Source: JAHECQ01 sp047638695 (lineage in GTDB: Bacteria > Actinomycetota > Acidimicrobiia > Acidimicrobiales > SZUA-35). From it: DNA of 34,731 nucleotides. A program made the position numbers and the translations under genes. The notes below the pieces were generated by a model that saw nothing but the letters and a program-made list of their open reading frames with translations, was not told the DNA's origin and ran no database searches. The stretch lies in NCBI GenBank assembly GCA_047638695.1, contig JBLINY010000038.1:1-34731 (forward strand). The letters are read 5' to 3'. Of the stretch, positions 8,017 through 15,393 are shown piece by piece (position 1 is the first letter of the stretch; every line of letters begins with the position of its first letter).

Positions 8017-8718
8017 ATGCTCCGCCTCCGCCAAGTCGCCGTGGTCGGTGCTGATCTCGCTGCAGCCGAGGCGCAGGTGGCCAACACCCTTGGCCTTTCC
8101 CGTTGCTTCCAAGACCCCGGGGTTGGGGCGTTCGGCTTGCACAATGCGCTTTTCCCGATCGGTGATCAGTTCCTCGAGATCGTGTCGCCGACCACCGGCG
8201 GTACGACGGCCGGTCGTTTGCTCGAGAAGCGAGGCGGCGACGGTGGCTACATGGTGCTCTTCCAGACCGATGACCTCGATGGCTTTCGGCGACGCTTCGA
8301 CGCGCTCGGAGTGCGCGTGGTTCACGAGGCCATCGATTCCGGCATCGTTGGGCTTCATTTGCACCCGAAAGATGTGGGTGCTGCGGTTGTGTCAATCGAC
8401 CAAACAGACGAACCAGCCGAGTGGACCTGGGCCGGTCCGAATTGGCGCGACCACCACCGGCCCGCAGTTGTCACCGCCCTCGCCGGCGTCGAGATCCAGA
8501 GCAACGATCCGGCCGCAACCGGTGCTCGATGGGCCGAGATCCTGGGTCGGCCTGTTGTCGACCATCAGATCGCGTGCGATGACGCCGTCGTTCGGTTCGT
8601 ACAGGCCGCCGACGGACGCGGCGATGGCATCGGTGCGTTTGACGTTGTCGTAGCCGATTCTGCCCAGTCGGGGCAGGCCACGACCATCGTTGGCACCCGC
8701 GTCAACTTCGTCTCGTGA
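8017..8718 (+). CDS. Glyoxalase/VOC-fold protein
   Basis: 233 residues from the ATG at 8017, which has GGAGAG at 8005-8010 (6-nt spacing); a GTG at 8014 is an alternative. The frame is open to 7849, but that extension overlaps the zinc-ribbon gene and has no conserved character. The protein starts with a VOC-like beta-strand (LRLRQVAVVGADL) and contains FGLHNALFPIGDQFLEIVSP and GLHLHPKDVG, typical of glyoxalase-like modules. A second half begins near residue 155 (ALAGVEIQSNDPAATGARWA). VOC enzymes bind a divalent metal and act on varied small molecules, so the substrate cannot be predicted. It is the first gene of a four-gene operon leading to aroA; its stop overlaps the next start. Confidence 0.8.
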   Translation: MLRLRQVAVVGADLAAAEAQVANTLGLSRCFQDPGVGAFGLHNALFPIGDQFLEIVSPTTGGTTAGRLLEKRGGDGGYMVLFQTDDLDGFRRRFDALGVRVVHEAIDSGIVGLHLHPKDVGAAVVSIDQTDEPAEWTWAGPNWRDHHRPAVVTALAGVEIQSNDPAATGARWAEILGRPVVDHQIACDDAVVRFVQAADGRGDGIGAFDVVVADSAQSGQATTIVGTRVNFVS

Positions 8719-9326
8719 TTCTCTGGCTGTTGCTTGCCGCAGTGGTGGGCGCCGCCATTGGTTGGTTTATTGCCCGGCGGGCGATGCCGGGCCGAGCGCT
8801 ACGCACGGTCGGCGAACATCTTGACCCTGCCGACAGCGAGCGGGCCGATCCCGTAGGTACCGACCTTGGACGTAGCGACGGAGAAGCAGTCCGAGAGCTT
8901 CAGGTCGAGTTGCGTCGCGAGCGCAGTCTGCTCGACGAGGTCGCCAGTCGAAATGGCGTGACACCTCGGGCGTTCCGGGCCGCCCTGGCCGACAACTACC
9001 TACACAGATCTGATCCGTACTACGCCCATCACACAGCAGGCCGAGAGGCCGCCCATCACACAGCAGGCCGAGAGGCCGCCCATGACACAGCAGGCCGAGA
9101 GGCCGCCCATGACACAGCAGGCCGAGAGGCCGCCCATGACACAGCAGGCCGAGAGGCCGCCCATGACACAGCAGGCACTGCAGCCGTAGGCGTCGAACCG
9201 ACCAGCCGGGCCGAGCTACCTCAGCTCAGCGGTGTCACTGACCTCAGTGCGGTTCATCGGTCGATTATTGACTTACGAGAGCGGGTCGAAGCCATGCTCG
9301 AGACCCGACCGCTCGCCGACGCCTGA
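8715..9326 (+). CDS. Membrane-anchored hypothetical protein with nonapeptide repeats
   Basis: I do not recognise this 203-residue protein. It starts at a GTG overlapping the previous stop (GTGA). One N-terminal membrane helix (about 3-20, ILWLLLAAVVGAAIGWFIAR) is followed by a probable coiled coil (about 58-75, VRELQVELRRERSLLDEVAS). Next comes a block of AH(H/D)TAGREA nonapeptides (about 104-154) and a second helical segment near the end (LSAVHRSIIDLRERVEAML). The layout resembles a short membrane-tethered scaffold or linker protein. It lies 2 bp before aroA in the same operon, but nothing links it to shikimate metabolism. The repeat block is probably disordered and variable between strains (inference). 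Confidence 0.75.
   Translation: MILWLLLAAVVGAAIGWFIARRAMPGRALRTVGEHLDPADSERADPVGTDLGRSDGEAVRELQVELRRERSLLDEVASRNGVTPRAFRAALADNYLHRSDPYYAHHTAGREAAHHTAGREAAHDTAGREAAHDTAGREAAHDTAGREAAHDTAGTAAVGVEPTSRAELPQLSGVTDLSAVHRSIIDLRERVEAMLETRPLADA
9024..9176. repeat. 27-bp in-frame tandem repeat (about 5.7 copies)
   Basis: A 27-bp unit begins at 9024, 9051, 9078, 9105 and 9132, with an 18-bp partial copy at 9159. The first two copies differ from the rest by one base (CAC versus GAC, His versus Asp). It encodes AH(H/D)TAGREA in the membrane-anchored hypothetical protein. Confidence 0.95.
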
Positions 9327-9328
9327 CT

Positions 9329-10597
9329 ATGACTGATCCACAGGCCATCCGACCGCTGGAACAGCGGCCCGATGCCGATGTCGTTGTTCCTGGCTCGAAG
9401 AGCCATACCAATCGCGCCCTGGTGTGCGCGGCACTGGCCGAGGGACGCAGCCGCTTGTCCGGCGCTCTCTTTGCCGAGGACACCGAAGCAATGTTGGGAG
9501 CGCTGCGTACTCTGAACATCGGAGTCTCGGCTGATCCCGACACCACGACGGTGCTGGTCGACGGTTGCGATGGGCGCCTCATGGTTGATGGGCCGACGCT
9601 CGACGTCAGGCAGTCGGGGACAACCGGTCGATTCCTGTTGCCAACGCTTGCGCTGGCCACGGGTGTGTCGGTGCTCGACGGCGACCCTCAGCTTCGCAGC
9701 CGCCCGTTCGGGGACCTCGTCGATGCGCTCGCCCAACTTGGCGTTGAGGCCAGCGGAGCCACGCTGCCCATCGAAGTTCGTGGTGGCACGTTCCGTGGGG
9801 GAGCGGTGACCGTGGCTGGAGCGGTGTCGAGCCAGTTCCTGTCGGGGCTGTTGTTGAATGCCCCGTGTGCTGACTCTGCCATCGAGATCACCGTACTGGG
9901 TGAGCTGGTTTCGGTGCCCTACGTCGATCTCACTCTTTCGACGATGGCCGCGTTCGGGGCTGAGGTGGTCAACCGCGATCACCAGCAGTTCGTCGTCGAG
10001 CCATCCGGCTATCGCGGTGCCGATGTTCTGATCGAACCGGATGCGTCGGCTGCGTCGTATTTCTTCGGGGCGGCCGCCGTCACCGGTGGCCGGGTCCGAA
10101 TAGGCGGCCTTGGTAACGACACGGTGCAGGGTGATCTGGCCTTCGTCGACGTCCTCGAGCAGATGGGTGCGATCGTGCGACGGGGTCCCGTTAGCACCGA
10201 GGTGACGGGGCCAGCGCAGCTAACGGGAGTGGATGTCGACCTGGCGGATTTTTCTGACACGGCCCAGACATTGGCCGTAGTCGCCAGCTTCGCCAGCTCG
10301 CCTACCCGAGTGCGCGGCATTGGATTCATCCGCCACAAGGAGACCGACCGCATTGGTGCCGTGACGACCGAACTCAGACGACGTGGGATCAAGGTCGACG
10401 AACACGATGACGGCTTCACGGTGTACCCAGGGTCGCCAACAGCCGGGGTTGTACACACCTATGACGACCATCGGATGGCTATGAGCTTCTCGCTGCTGGG
10501 GCTGGTGTACCCGGGGATCGAGATAGCTGATCCAGGCTGTGTGGCCAAGACGTTCCCCACCTTCTTCGCCGCTCTCGAGCAACTTCGGTTGCCATGA
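9329..10597 (+). CDS. aroA: 3-phosphoshikimate 1-carboxyvinyltransferase (EPSP synthase)
   Basis: Catalyses transfer of the enolpyruvyl group from PEP to shikimate-3-phosphate, the sixth step of the shikimate pathway to aromatic amino acids, in the cytosol. It has 422 residues, a normal length. Visible motifs, in order: substrate-binding GSKSHTNRAL (about 22-31); RQSGTTGRFLLP, a variant of the usual GNSGTxxR loop; SSQFLSGLLL; FSDTAQTLAV with the catalytic Asp; RHKETDRIGAV; YDDHRMAMSFSLLG; and KTFPTFF near the end. It starts 2 bp after the upstream gene, and its stop overlaps the ATG of the dehydrogenase gene, so it sits in the middle of a compact operon. No other shikimate gene is in the window. 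Confidence 0.96.
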   Translation: MTDPQAIRPLEQRPDADVVVPGSKSHTNRALVCAALAEGRSRLSGALFAEDTEAMLGALRTLNIGVSADPDTTTVLVDGCDGRLMVDGPTLDVRQSGTTGRFLLPTLALATGVSVLDGDPQLRSRPFGDLVDALAQLGVEASGATLPIEVRGGTFRGGAVTVAGAVSSQFLSGLLLNAPCADSAIEITVLGELVSVPYVDLTLSTMAAFGAEVVNRDHQQFVVEPSGYRGADVLIEPDASAASYFFGAAAVTGGRVRIGGLGNDTVQGDLAFVDVLEQMGAIVRRGPVSTEVTGPAQLTGVDVDLADFSDTAQTLAVVASFASSPTRVRGIGFIRHKETDRIGAVTTELRRRGIKVDEHDDGFTVYPGSPTAGVVHTYDDHRMAMSFSLLGLVYPGIEIADPGCVAKTFPTFFAALEQLRLP

Positions 10598-11640
10598 GGG
10601 CCTCGTTGCTCGTTGGGGTTCGGCGGGTGGAACTGACCGAGGTCGACGAGCCTCAGCTTCGTCCTGGTTCGGTCGTTGTCGAGATCGACCGGTGTGGTGT
10701 GAGTGGCTCAGATGTCGAGGCCTACGTCTCTGGGCTGTTGCCGGCTGGGGCTTGGTTCGGTCACGAGTGGGTCGGGCGGGTTGTCGCCGTTGGGCCAGAG
10801 GTCGTCGAGCATTTTGAAGGTGAGCGGGTGATCGGCGCAGCCCCACCCGCATGTGGAGCGTGTAGGCCCTGTCGGGCTGGGTTGGGTGATCATTGTGCGC
10901 TGGTGGTCGACATGATCGTCGGCGTCGACGGGCTCGCGTCGCCCCACGGTGCTTTCGCCGAACGTATTCGGGTGGACGCTAGGCGGGCGCATCGGTTGCC
11001 CGAAGGCATCGACGACGTGGATGCGGCGATCGCTGAGCCGGCTGCCGTCGCGGTGCATGCCATCGCTCGCGCCACCGTTGCTCTTGGTGACGTCATTGTG
11101 GTTATCGGGGCAGGGACGATTGGCTTGCTGGTTGCTGAGTTGTCCCGCCTGTCGGGTGCCTCGGCGGTCGTGGCCATCGATGCCGATCCCTACCAGCGTG
11201 AGCTTTCCTGCGACCTTGGTGCAGACGCCGCTTTCTCCGATGGCTCAGGTGCCGCCAAATGGTTGAGCGCACGGGGCCACGGCTTGGGAGCCGATATCGC
11301 CTTTGACTGCTCTGGCTCGCCAACATCGCTCGCTACTGCGGTCGACGTGGTGCGGCGCGGCGGAACCGTCGTGGCTGTCGGCGTGCGTTCGACGACAGGC
11401 TCACCTCGAAGCACGGTGCTGCTGGAGCGCGAAGCCGACCTGCGGGCAGCCGTTGGCTATACCGCCACCGATGTGCGTCGGGCCCTGTCGTTGATGGCCG
11501 ACGATCGGCTTCGAGTTGCCAACTTGTATGAGCCAGAACCGATCGGTCTCGGCGACCTTGATGCGGCCTTGCATGAGCTCTCGGGTGAGACCCTGAGCAG
11601 CGGCATCGGACGTCGCCGCAAGCTGCTCGTTGCCCCCTAG
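10594..11640 (+). CDS. Zinc-dependent medium-chain alcohol dehydrogenase
   Basis: A 348-residue NAD(P)-dependent dehydrogenase of the MDR superfamily, close in layout to sorbitol/threonine dehydrogenases. The catalytic zinc site is visible as Cys in IDRCGVSGSD and His-Glu in FGHEWVG. The structural zinc loop is CGACRPCRAGLGDHC. The Rossmann fold has VVIGAGTIGLL followed by an acidic residue after beta-2 (VAIDAD), which favours NAD over NADP. The start ATG overlaps the aroA stop (ATGA), so it is translationally coupled. The substrate is unknown, and no link to shikimate chemistry can be read from the sequence. It converges with otsA 35 bp downstream. Confidence 0.92.
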   Translation: MRASLLVGVRRVELTEVDEPQLRPGSVVVEIDRCGVSGSDVEAYVSGLLPAGAWFGHEWVGRVVAVGPEVVEHFEGERVIGAAPPACGACRPCRAGLGDHCALVVDMIVGVDGLASPHGAFAERIRVDARRAHRLPEGIDDVDAAIAEPAAVAVHAIARATVALGDVIVVIGAGTIGLLVAELSRLSGASAVVAIDADPYQRELSCDLGADAAFSDGSGAAKWLSARGHGLGADIAFDCSGSPTSLATAVDVVRRGGTVVAVGVRSTTGSPRSTVLLEREADLRAAVGYTATDVRRALSLMADDRLRVANLYEPEPIGLGDLDAALHELSGETLSSGIGRRRKLLVAP

Positions 11641-11662
11641 CTCGACTGACTCGCTCGATTGC

Positions 11663-11683
11663 CGAGCTCGATTGACTAGCTCG
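11663..11683. terminator. Weak bidirectional hairpin between convergent genes
   Basis: A 6-bp inverted repeat, CGAGCT (11663-11668) and AGCTCG (11678-11683), with a 9-nt loop sits between the dehydrogenase and otsA and overlaps the otsA stop codon. It could serve both strands, but there is no T-tract. Confidence 0.3.
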
Positions 11684-13088
11684 AGAGCAATTCGAGGAAC
11701 CCCTTGGCCCATGCCGCGGCGTCGTGCTTGGCGACCGACCGACGCATGGTCCGCATGCGTTTGTTGGCCTCATCCGGCGCCATTTCGACCGCCTCGACGA
11801 TCGCTGTCTTAAGACCATCTATGTCGTAGGGGTTGACCAATACGGCCGAAGTCAGCTGGTGAGCGGCGCCCGCGAACTCTGACAAGACCAATACACCCGA
11901 CTCGTCGTGACGGGCGGCCACGTACTCCTTGGCCACCAAGTTCATCCCGTCACGCAATGGCGTCACCAACATCACGTCGGCCGCCCGGTACATGGCGAGC
12001 AACTCATCGAAGGATCGGGTGCGGTGGATGTAGTGGACAACGGGATAGCCGACTCGACCAAAGTCGCCGTTGATTTCGCCGACCAGACGTTCGACCCGTT
12101 CGCGCAGACTTACGTAGGCCTCGACCTGGTCGCGGCTCGGCTGGGCGATCTGAATCATCGAGACTTGGGACGGATGCAGACGACCTTCGGCCAACAACTC
12201 CTTGAAAGCCCGGAGCCGCACATCTATGCCCTTGGTGTAGTCGAGGCGGTCGACGCCCAGCAGCACCGTGTGAGGTTGGCCCAGCTGACCACGAAGGTCG
12301 CGTGACTCCTCGGTGACCGTGTGCCCCCTGGCTGCATCGTTATAACGGTCGTAGTCGATGCCGATAGGAAACGACCGAACCTGCACCGACCGTCCGTCGA
12401 TCTCGAGTCCGGTTTTGCTGGTCCGGGTGGCGGCACCGAGAGTGATGGCGAGTCGATGGAAGTTGCCGGCGTCGGCTGGCGACTGGAAGCCGACAAGGTC
12501 GGCTCCGATGGCGCCAAGCGTGAGCTCACGCCGCCACGGCAGCTGACAGAAGAGTTCTGGCGATGGGAACGGAATATGGAGGAAATAGCCGATACGTAGA
12601 TCGGGGCGAAGCTCGCGAAGGAAACCGGGGACAAGCTGCAGCTGGTAGTCGTGCACCCAAACCTTGGCGCCGGGGGCCGCCGCCTTGGCCGCTGCCTCAG
12701 CGAAGCGTTGGTTGACCGCTCGGTACCCGTCATACCAATGGCGATGGAACTCCGCTGGCTGAATCTTGTCGTGGTAGAGCGGCCATAGCGTGCCGTTGGC
12801 CATGCCCTCGTAGTGGAGCTCTCGCTCCTCCCCGGACAGTTTCACCGGCACCAGGTGCATGCCATCGTGGTCGAAGGGAGCAGGGGTCCGCGTCGCTTCT
12901 TCGCCGGTCCAACCGAGCCAGGCAACACCATTGAAGTCGGACATCGCCGGTTTGAGCGCTGCGACCAGACCACCGGGGCTCGTTGTCCACACGGACTTGT
13001 TGCCTTCGACGGACCGCTTGACCGGAAGTCGGTTGGCGACGATCACGAGGTCGGCACCCTTCGCTGCGGCTCGTTTCGTGCGTGGCAT
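11676..13088 (-). CDS. otsA: Trehalose-6-phosphate synthase (GT20)
   Basis: Transfers glucose from a nucleotide sugar to glucose-6-phosphate, giving trehalose-6-phosphate for osmoprotection and stress tolerance. It has 470 residues, the usual length of a single-domain OtsA. Motifs, in order: VANRLPV (17-23), SPGGLVAAL (37-45), WLGWTG, VHDYQLQLVP, GYFLHIPFPSPELF, IGIDYDRY, GVDRLDYTKGI, and the sugar-nucleotide loop TPLRDGMNLVAKEY, then VLSEFAGAAHQL. No trehalose-6-phosphate phosphatase (OtsB) lies next to it, so that step must be encoded elsewhere. The ATG at 13088 has no Shine-Dalgarno but has an AATACT element 6 nt upstream. Confidence 0.96.
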   Translation of the reverse strand: MPRTKRAAAKGADLVIVANRLPVKRSVEGNKSVWTTSPGGLVAALKPAMSDFNGVAWLGWTGEEATRTPAPFDHDGMHLVPVKLSGEERELHYEGMANGTLWPLYHDKIQPAEFHRHWYDGYRAVNQRFAEAAAKAAAPGAKVWVHDYQLQLVPGFLRELRPDLRIGYFLHIPFPSPELFCQLPWRRELTLGAIGADLVGFQSPADAGNFHRLAITLGAATRTSKTGLEIDGRSVQVRSFPIGIDYDRYNDAARGHTVTEESRDLRGQLGQPHTVLLGVDRLDYTKGIDVRLRAFKELLAEGRLHPSQVSMIQIAQPSRDQVEAYVSLRERVERLVGEINGDFGRVGYPVVHYIHRTRSFDELLAMYRAADVMLVTPLRDGMNLVAKEYVAARHDESGVLVLSEFAGAAHQLTSAVLVNPYDIDGLKTAIVEAVEMAPDEANKRMRTMRRSVAKHDAAAWAKGFLELLSS

Positions 13089-13094
13089 AGTGCC

Positions 13095-13100
13095 AGTATT
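13095..13100 (-). promoter_or_regulatory. Candidate leaderless -10 of otsA
   Basis: Minus-strand AATACT ends 6 nt before the otsA ATG, matching four of six consensus positions and the leaderless spacing seen elsewhere. It lies in the 26-bp gap after the upstream gene's stop. Confidence 0.4.
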
Positions 13101-13114
13101 CCCGGTGGCTGCGA

Positions 13115-15313
13115 TCAGGGCAGGGCAATCGTGAAGAGGTTGCTACGCCAGCTCACGTTCCCTGCCTCGTCGAACGCCTTCACCGCGAAGGTTGCGATGG
13201 TGTTTGGAGCGGCGCCCGAATCGACGAATGTCGTTCCTACGTCGGCCTCGTTGCTGGTGATGGCGTCACCCAAGGTGCCGTCAGTCGAGCGGTAGACCGT
13301 ATAGCCGACCACCGCGATGTTGTCCGTTGACGTATTCCATGAGAGCACTGGTTGGCCGTTGACCAGCTCGACGGTGAGGCCCGTCGGCGTGCTTGGTCGC
13401 TCGCTGTCGGTCGTGTCTGAGCCGGTGGTGATGACGTTGCTACGCCAGCTCACATTGCCGGCTGCATCCACTGCCTTGATCACGTAGGTGTATTGCTGCA
13501 CAGCGACAACGTCGGTGTAGCTCGTGCCGGTGGTGGTGGTGAGAAGGGGGCCTACTGAACCGTCGGGCGAACGGAAGATCTGGTAGCCGACGACGCCGAT
13601 GTTGTCGGTACTTGCCGACCACGAAATCGATACTTGGTCGCTGGCCTCAGCGGTGATCCGGAGGCCCTTTGGCGGAGCCGGGCGTTCGGTGTCGACTGCT
13701 TGCTCGGGAAATGCGGTGAGGAAGTTGCTTCGCCAACTGGTGTTGCCGGCAGCGTCGACGGCCTTCACCGCGTACGTATAGGTGAATCCATCGGCCACGC
13801 CGTTGTCGACGAATTCTGGCGAGGTGCTGGCGCCGATGCGTGAGCCGAGGTCACCGGTCGTTGATCGAAAGATGTCGTAGCGCTCGACCCCGACATTGTC
13901 CGACGACCCGGTCCAGCGGATGGCGATCGAATCGGGAGTCTGGTGGTCAAGCGTCAGGCCCTTTGGTTCCGATGGCCTCGTGGTGTCGGTTGCCTGGCCT
14001 TCTTCGCACCATTTGCCGAACCCGCTCATCCACGAGCCACCCGATTGGGTGAGGCCTCCGCCCACCCACAGGCATCCGGCGGCGTCGCTGAGGATGGCCC
14101 AAGCACCCGAGGCACCGGAGAGGTCGAAGGTGACGTCGGGAAGAAGATCGCCGGTGGCGGCGTCGTAGGCGACGACCGATCGCGCTGGAGTCCAGTCCCC
14201 GACCGGTGGGTTGGTGGTTGGGAAAAGAGCGGGCCCGGTCGAGGGATCGAGGTGGTAACTCCAGCAGTGGCAGCCTGCGTACACCCGATCTCCGACAACC
14301 TCGAGCGTTTGGTAGTCGCCGCCACCACTCAGCGGCCACGAATTCACAAACGACGGGCTGCCGGTGAAATAGACCTTGTGCCGGCTGAGGTTCGAAGCGT
14401 TCAGCACATAGAGCATGTGTTCTTCACCACCGACGTACACCTTGTCGCCGACTGCAGCCACCGCGTACTGCCGGCCCGTGGCGTCAAGGTTGGCTTCGAA
14501 GGGAGCGAGCCCGTCGATCAGCTGACCATCGGTAGTGCTCACTGCGGCGAATCGGTCGCCCTGTTCGGCGTTGGCATTGACCGAAGTGAAGAACCCGGCC
14601 AGATACAGCCGATCGCCGGCCGGGCTGAGAGCGATGTCCCACACGCCACCGCCGGACACGCTGGGGCGGAAGTCGGCGTCTGGTCGACCTTCGGCGAGCG
14701 AAACCCGTCCTGCGCGAGTGACCTGCATGAAACTGGGCCCGGATCGAATGTGTGAGAAGTTGCCGGCCAGATAGAGATGAGCTCCACTGACTTCGAGGGA
14801 GCGCACGACCGGGGCGGCGGTTGTCCACGGGCGTTCCAGCCCTGCTCTCCACGTTTCGTCGAGCTGTCCGGTGGCGGGGTCGACGGCGGCCAAACCAGCG
14901 GTGTTGGCCGCTCCGGCGACAGAGCTGAACTCTCCGCCCACGAAAAGACGTGAGCCGTCCGGTGATGCAGCCAGGGCATACACCGAGCCGCCTCGGACAT
15001 CGGGTTCGAAGGTGGTGATCAGTTGGCCGTTGCCAGCATTGAAAGAAGCCAGGCCGGCTCGTGCGACCGATGTCCCGCCTGGCCCCGAAACAGCGTCGGT
15101 GAACTTGCCAGCGACATAGATGACGTTGCCGATCTGTTCAAAGTCCCAAACTTCGGCTTCGAAATCGTTCGAGCCCGACGCTTGGAGGCCGGTGACTCCC
15201 CACGTCGGTTCGGCAGCGGGCGCCAGTTCGGCGATGGCTGGCTCCCCGCTCCGAAGACCTGCGACGAGGAGCAGCGCGGCCAAAACGGCAGCGGCAGTTG
15301 ACCGATGAAGCAC
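13115..15313 (-). CDS. Secreted beta-propeller protein with three fibronectin type III domains
   Basis: A 732-residue exported protein. An N-terminal signal peptide (HR, then AAAVLAALLLVAGL) is followed by a region (about 40-435) of repeated strands such as VYALAASPDGSRLFVGGEFS and IALSPAGDRLYLAGFFTS, typical of beta-propeller/delta-60-type repeats. Three FN3 domains (about 443-540, 545-635, 640-732) each end in a K-A-x-D-x-A-G-N-x-S-W-R-S-N motif. There is no membrane anchor or sortase signal, so it is probably released or loosely wall-bound. FN3 plus propeller suggests binding to carbohydrate or protein surfaces; no catalytic residues are recognised. The GTG at 15313 is the first possible start, because a stop lies three codons upstream; AGGAGG sits only 2 nt before it, which is unusually close. 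Confidence 0.85.
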   Translation of the reverse strand: MLHRSTAAAVLAALLLVAGLRSGEPAIAELAPAAEPTWGVTGLQASGSNDFEAEVWDFEQIGNVIYVAGKFTDAVSGPGGTSVARAGLASFNAGNGQLITTFEPDVRGGSVYALAASPDGSRLFVGGEFSSVAGAANTAGLAAVDPATGQLDETWRAGLERPWTTAAPVVRSLEVSGAHLYLAGNFSHIRSGPSFMQVTRAGRVSLAEGRPDADFRPSVSGGGVWDIALSPAGDRLYLAGFFTSVNANAEQGDRFAAVSTTDGQLIDGLAPFEANLDATGRQYAVAAVGDKVYVGGEEHMLYVLNASNLSRHKVYFTGSPSFVNSWPLSGGGDYQTLEVVGDRVYAGCHCWSYHLDPSTGPALFPTTNPPVGDWTPARSVVAYDAATGDLLPDVTFDLSGASGAWAILSDAAGCLWVGGGLTQSGGSWMSGFGKWCEEGQATDTTRPSEPKGLTLDHQTPDSIAIRWTGSSDNVGVERYDIFRSTTGDLGSRIGASTSPEFVDNGVADGFTYTYAVKAVDAAGNTSWRSNFLTAFPEQAVDTERPAPPKGLRITAEASDQVSISWSASTDNIGVVGYQIFRSPDGSVGPLLTTTTGTSYTDVVAVQQYTYVIKAVDAAGNVSWRSNVITTGSDTTDSERPSTPTGLTVELVNGQPVLSWNTSTDNIAVVGYTVYRSTDGTLGDAITSNEADVGTTFVDSGAAPNTIATFAVKAFDEAGNVSWRSNLFTIALP
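13140..13741. repeat. Dispersed direct repeats at FN3 domain ends
   Basis: A 17-bp segment at 13140-13156 recurs exactly at 13437-13453 and in diverged form at about 13725-13741. Each encodes the conserved SWRSN end of an FN3 domain. The spacing of about 290 bp equals one domain, so recombination between copies could add or remove a whole FN3 module. Confidence 0.7.
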
Positions 15314-15393
15314 ACCTCCTCATCGGCAGGCGTCTTCACAGATCAAGTCGTTGAGCGGCGAGGCAGCGGATCCCCGGTAGGAAGGGTGAGCGG

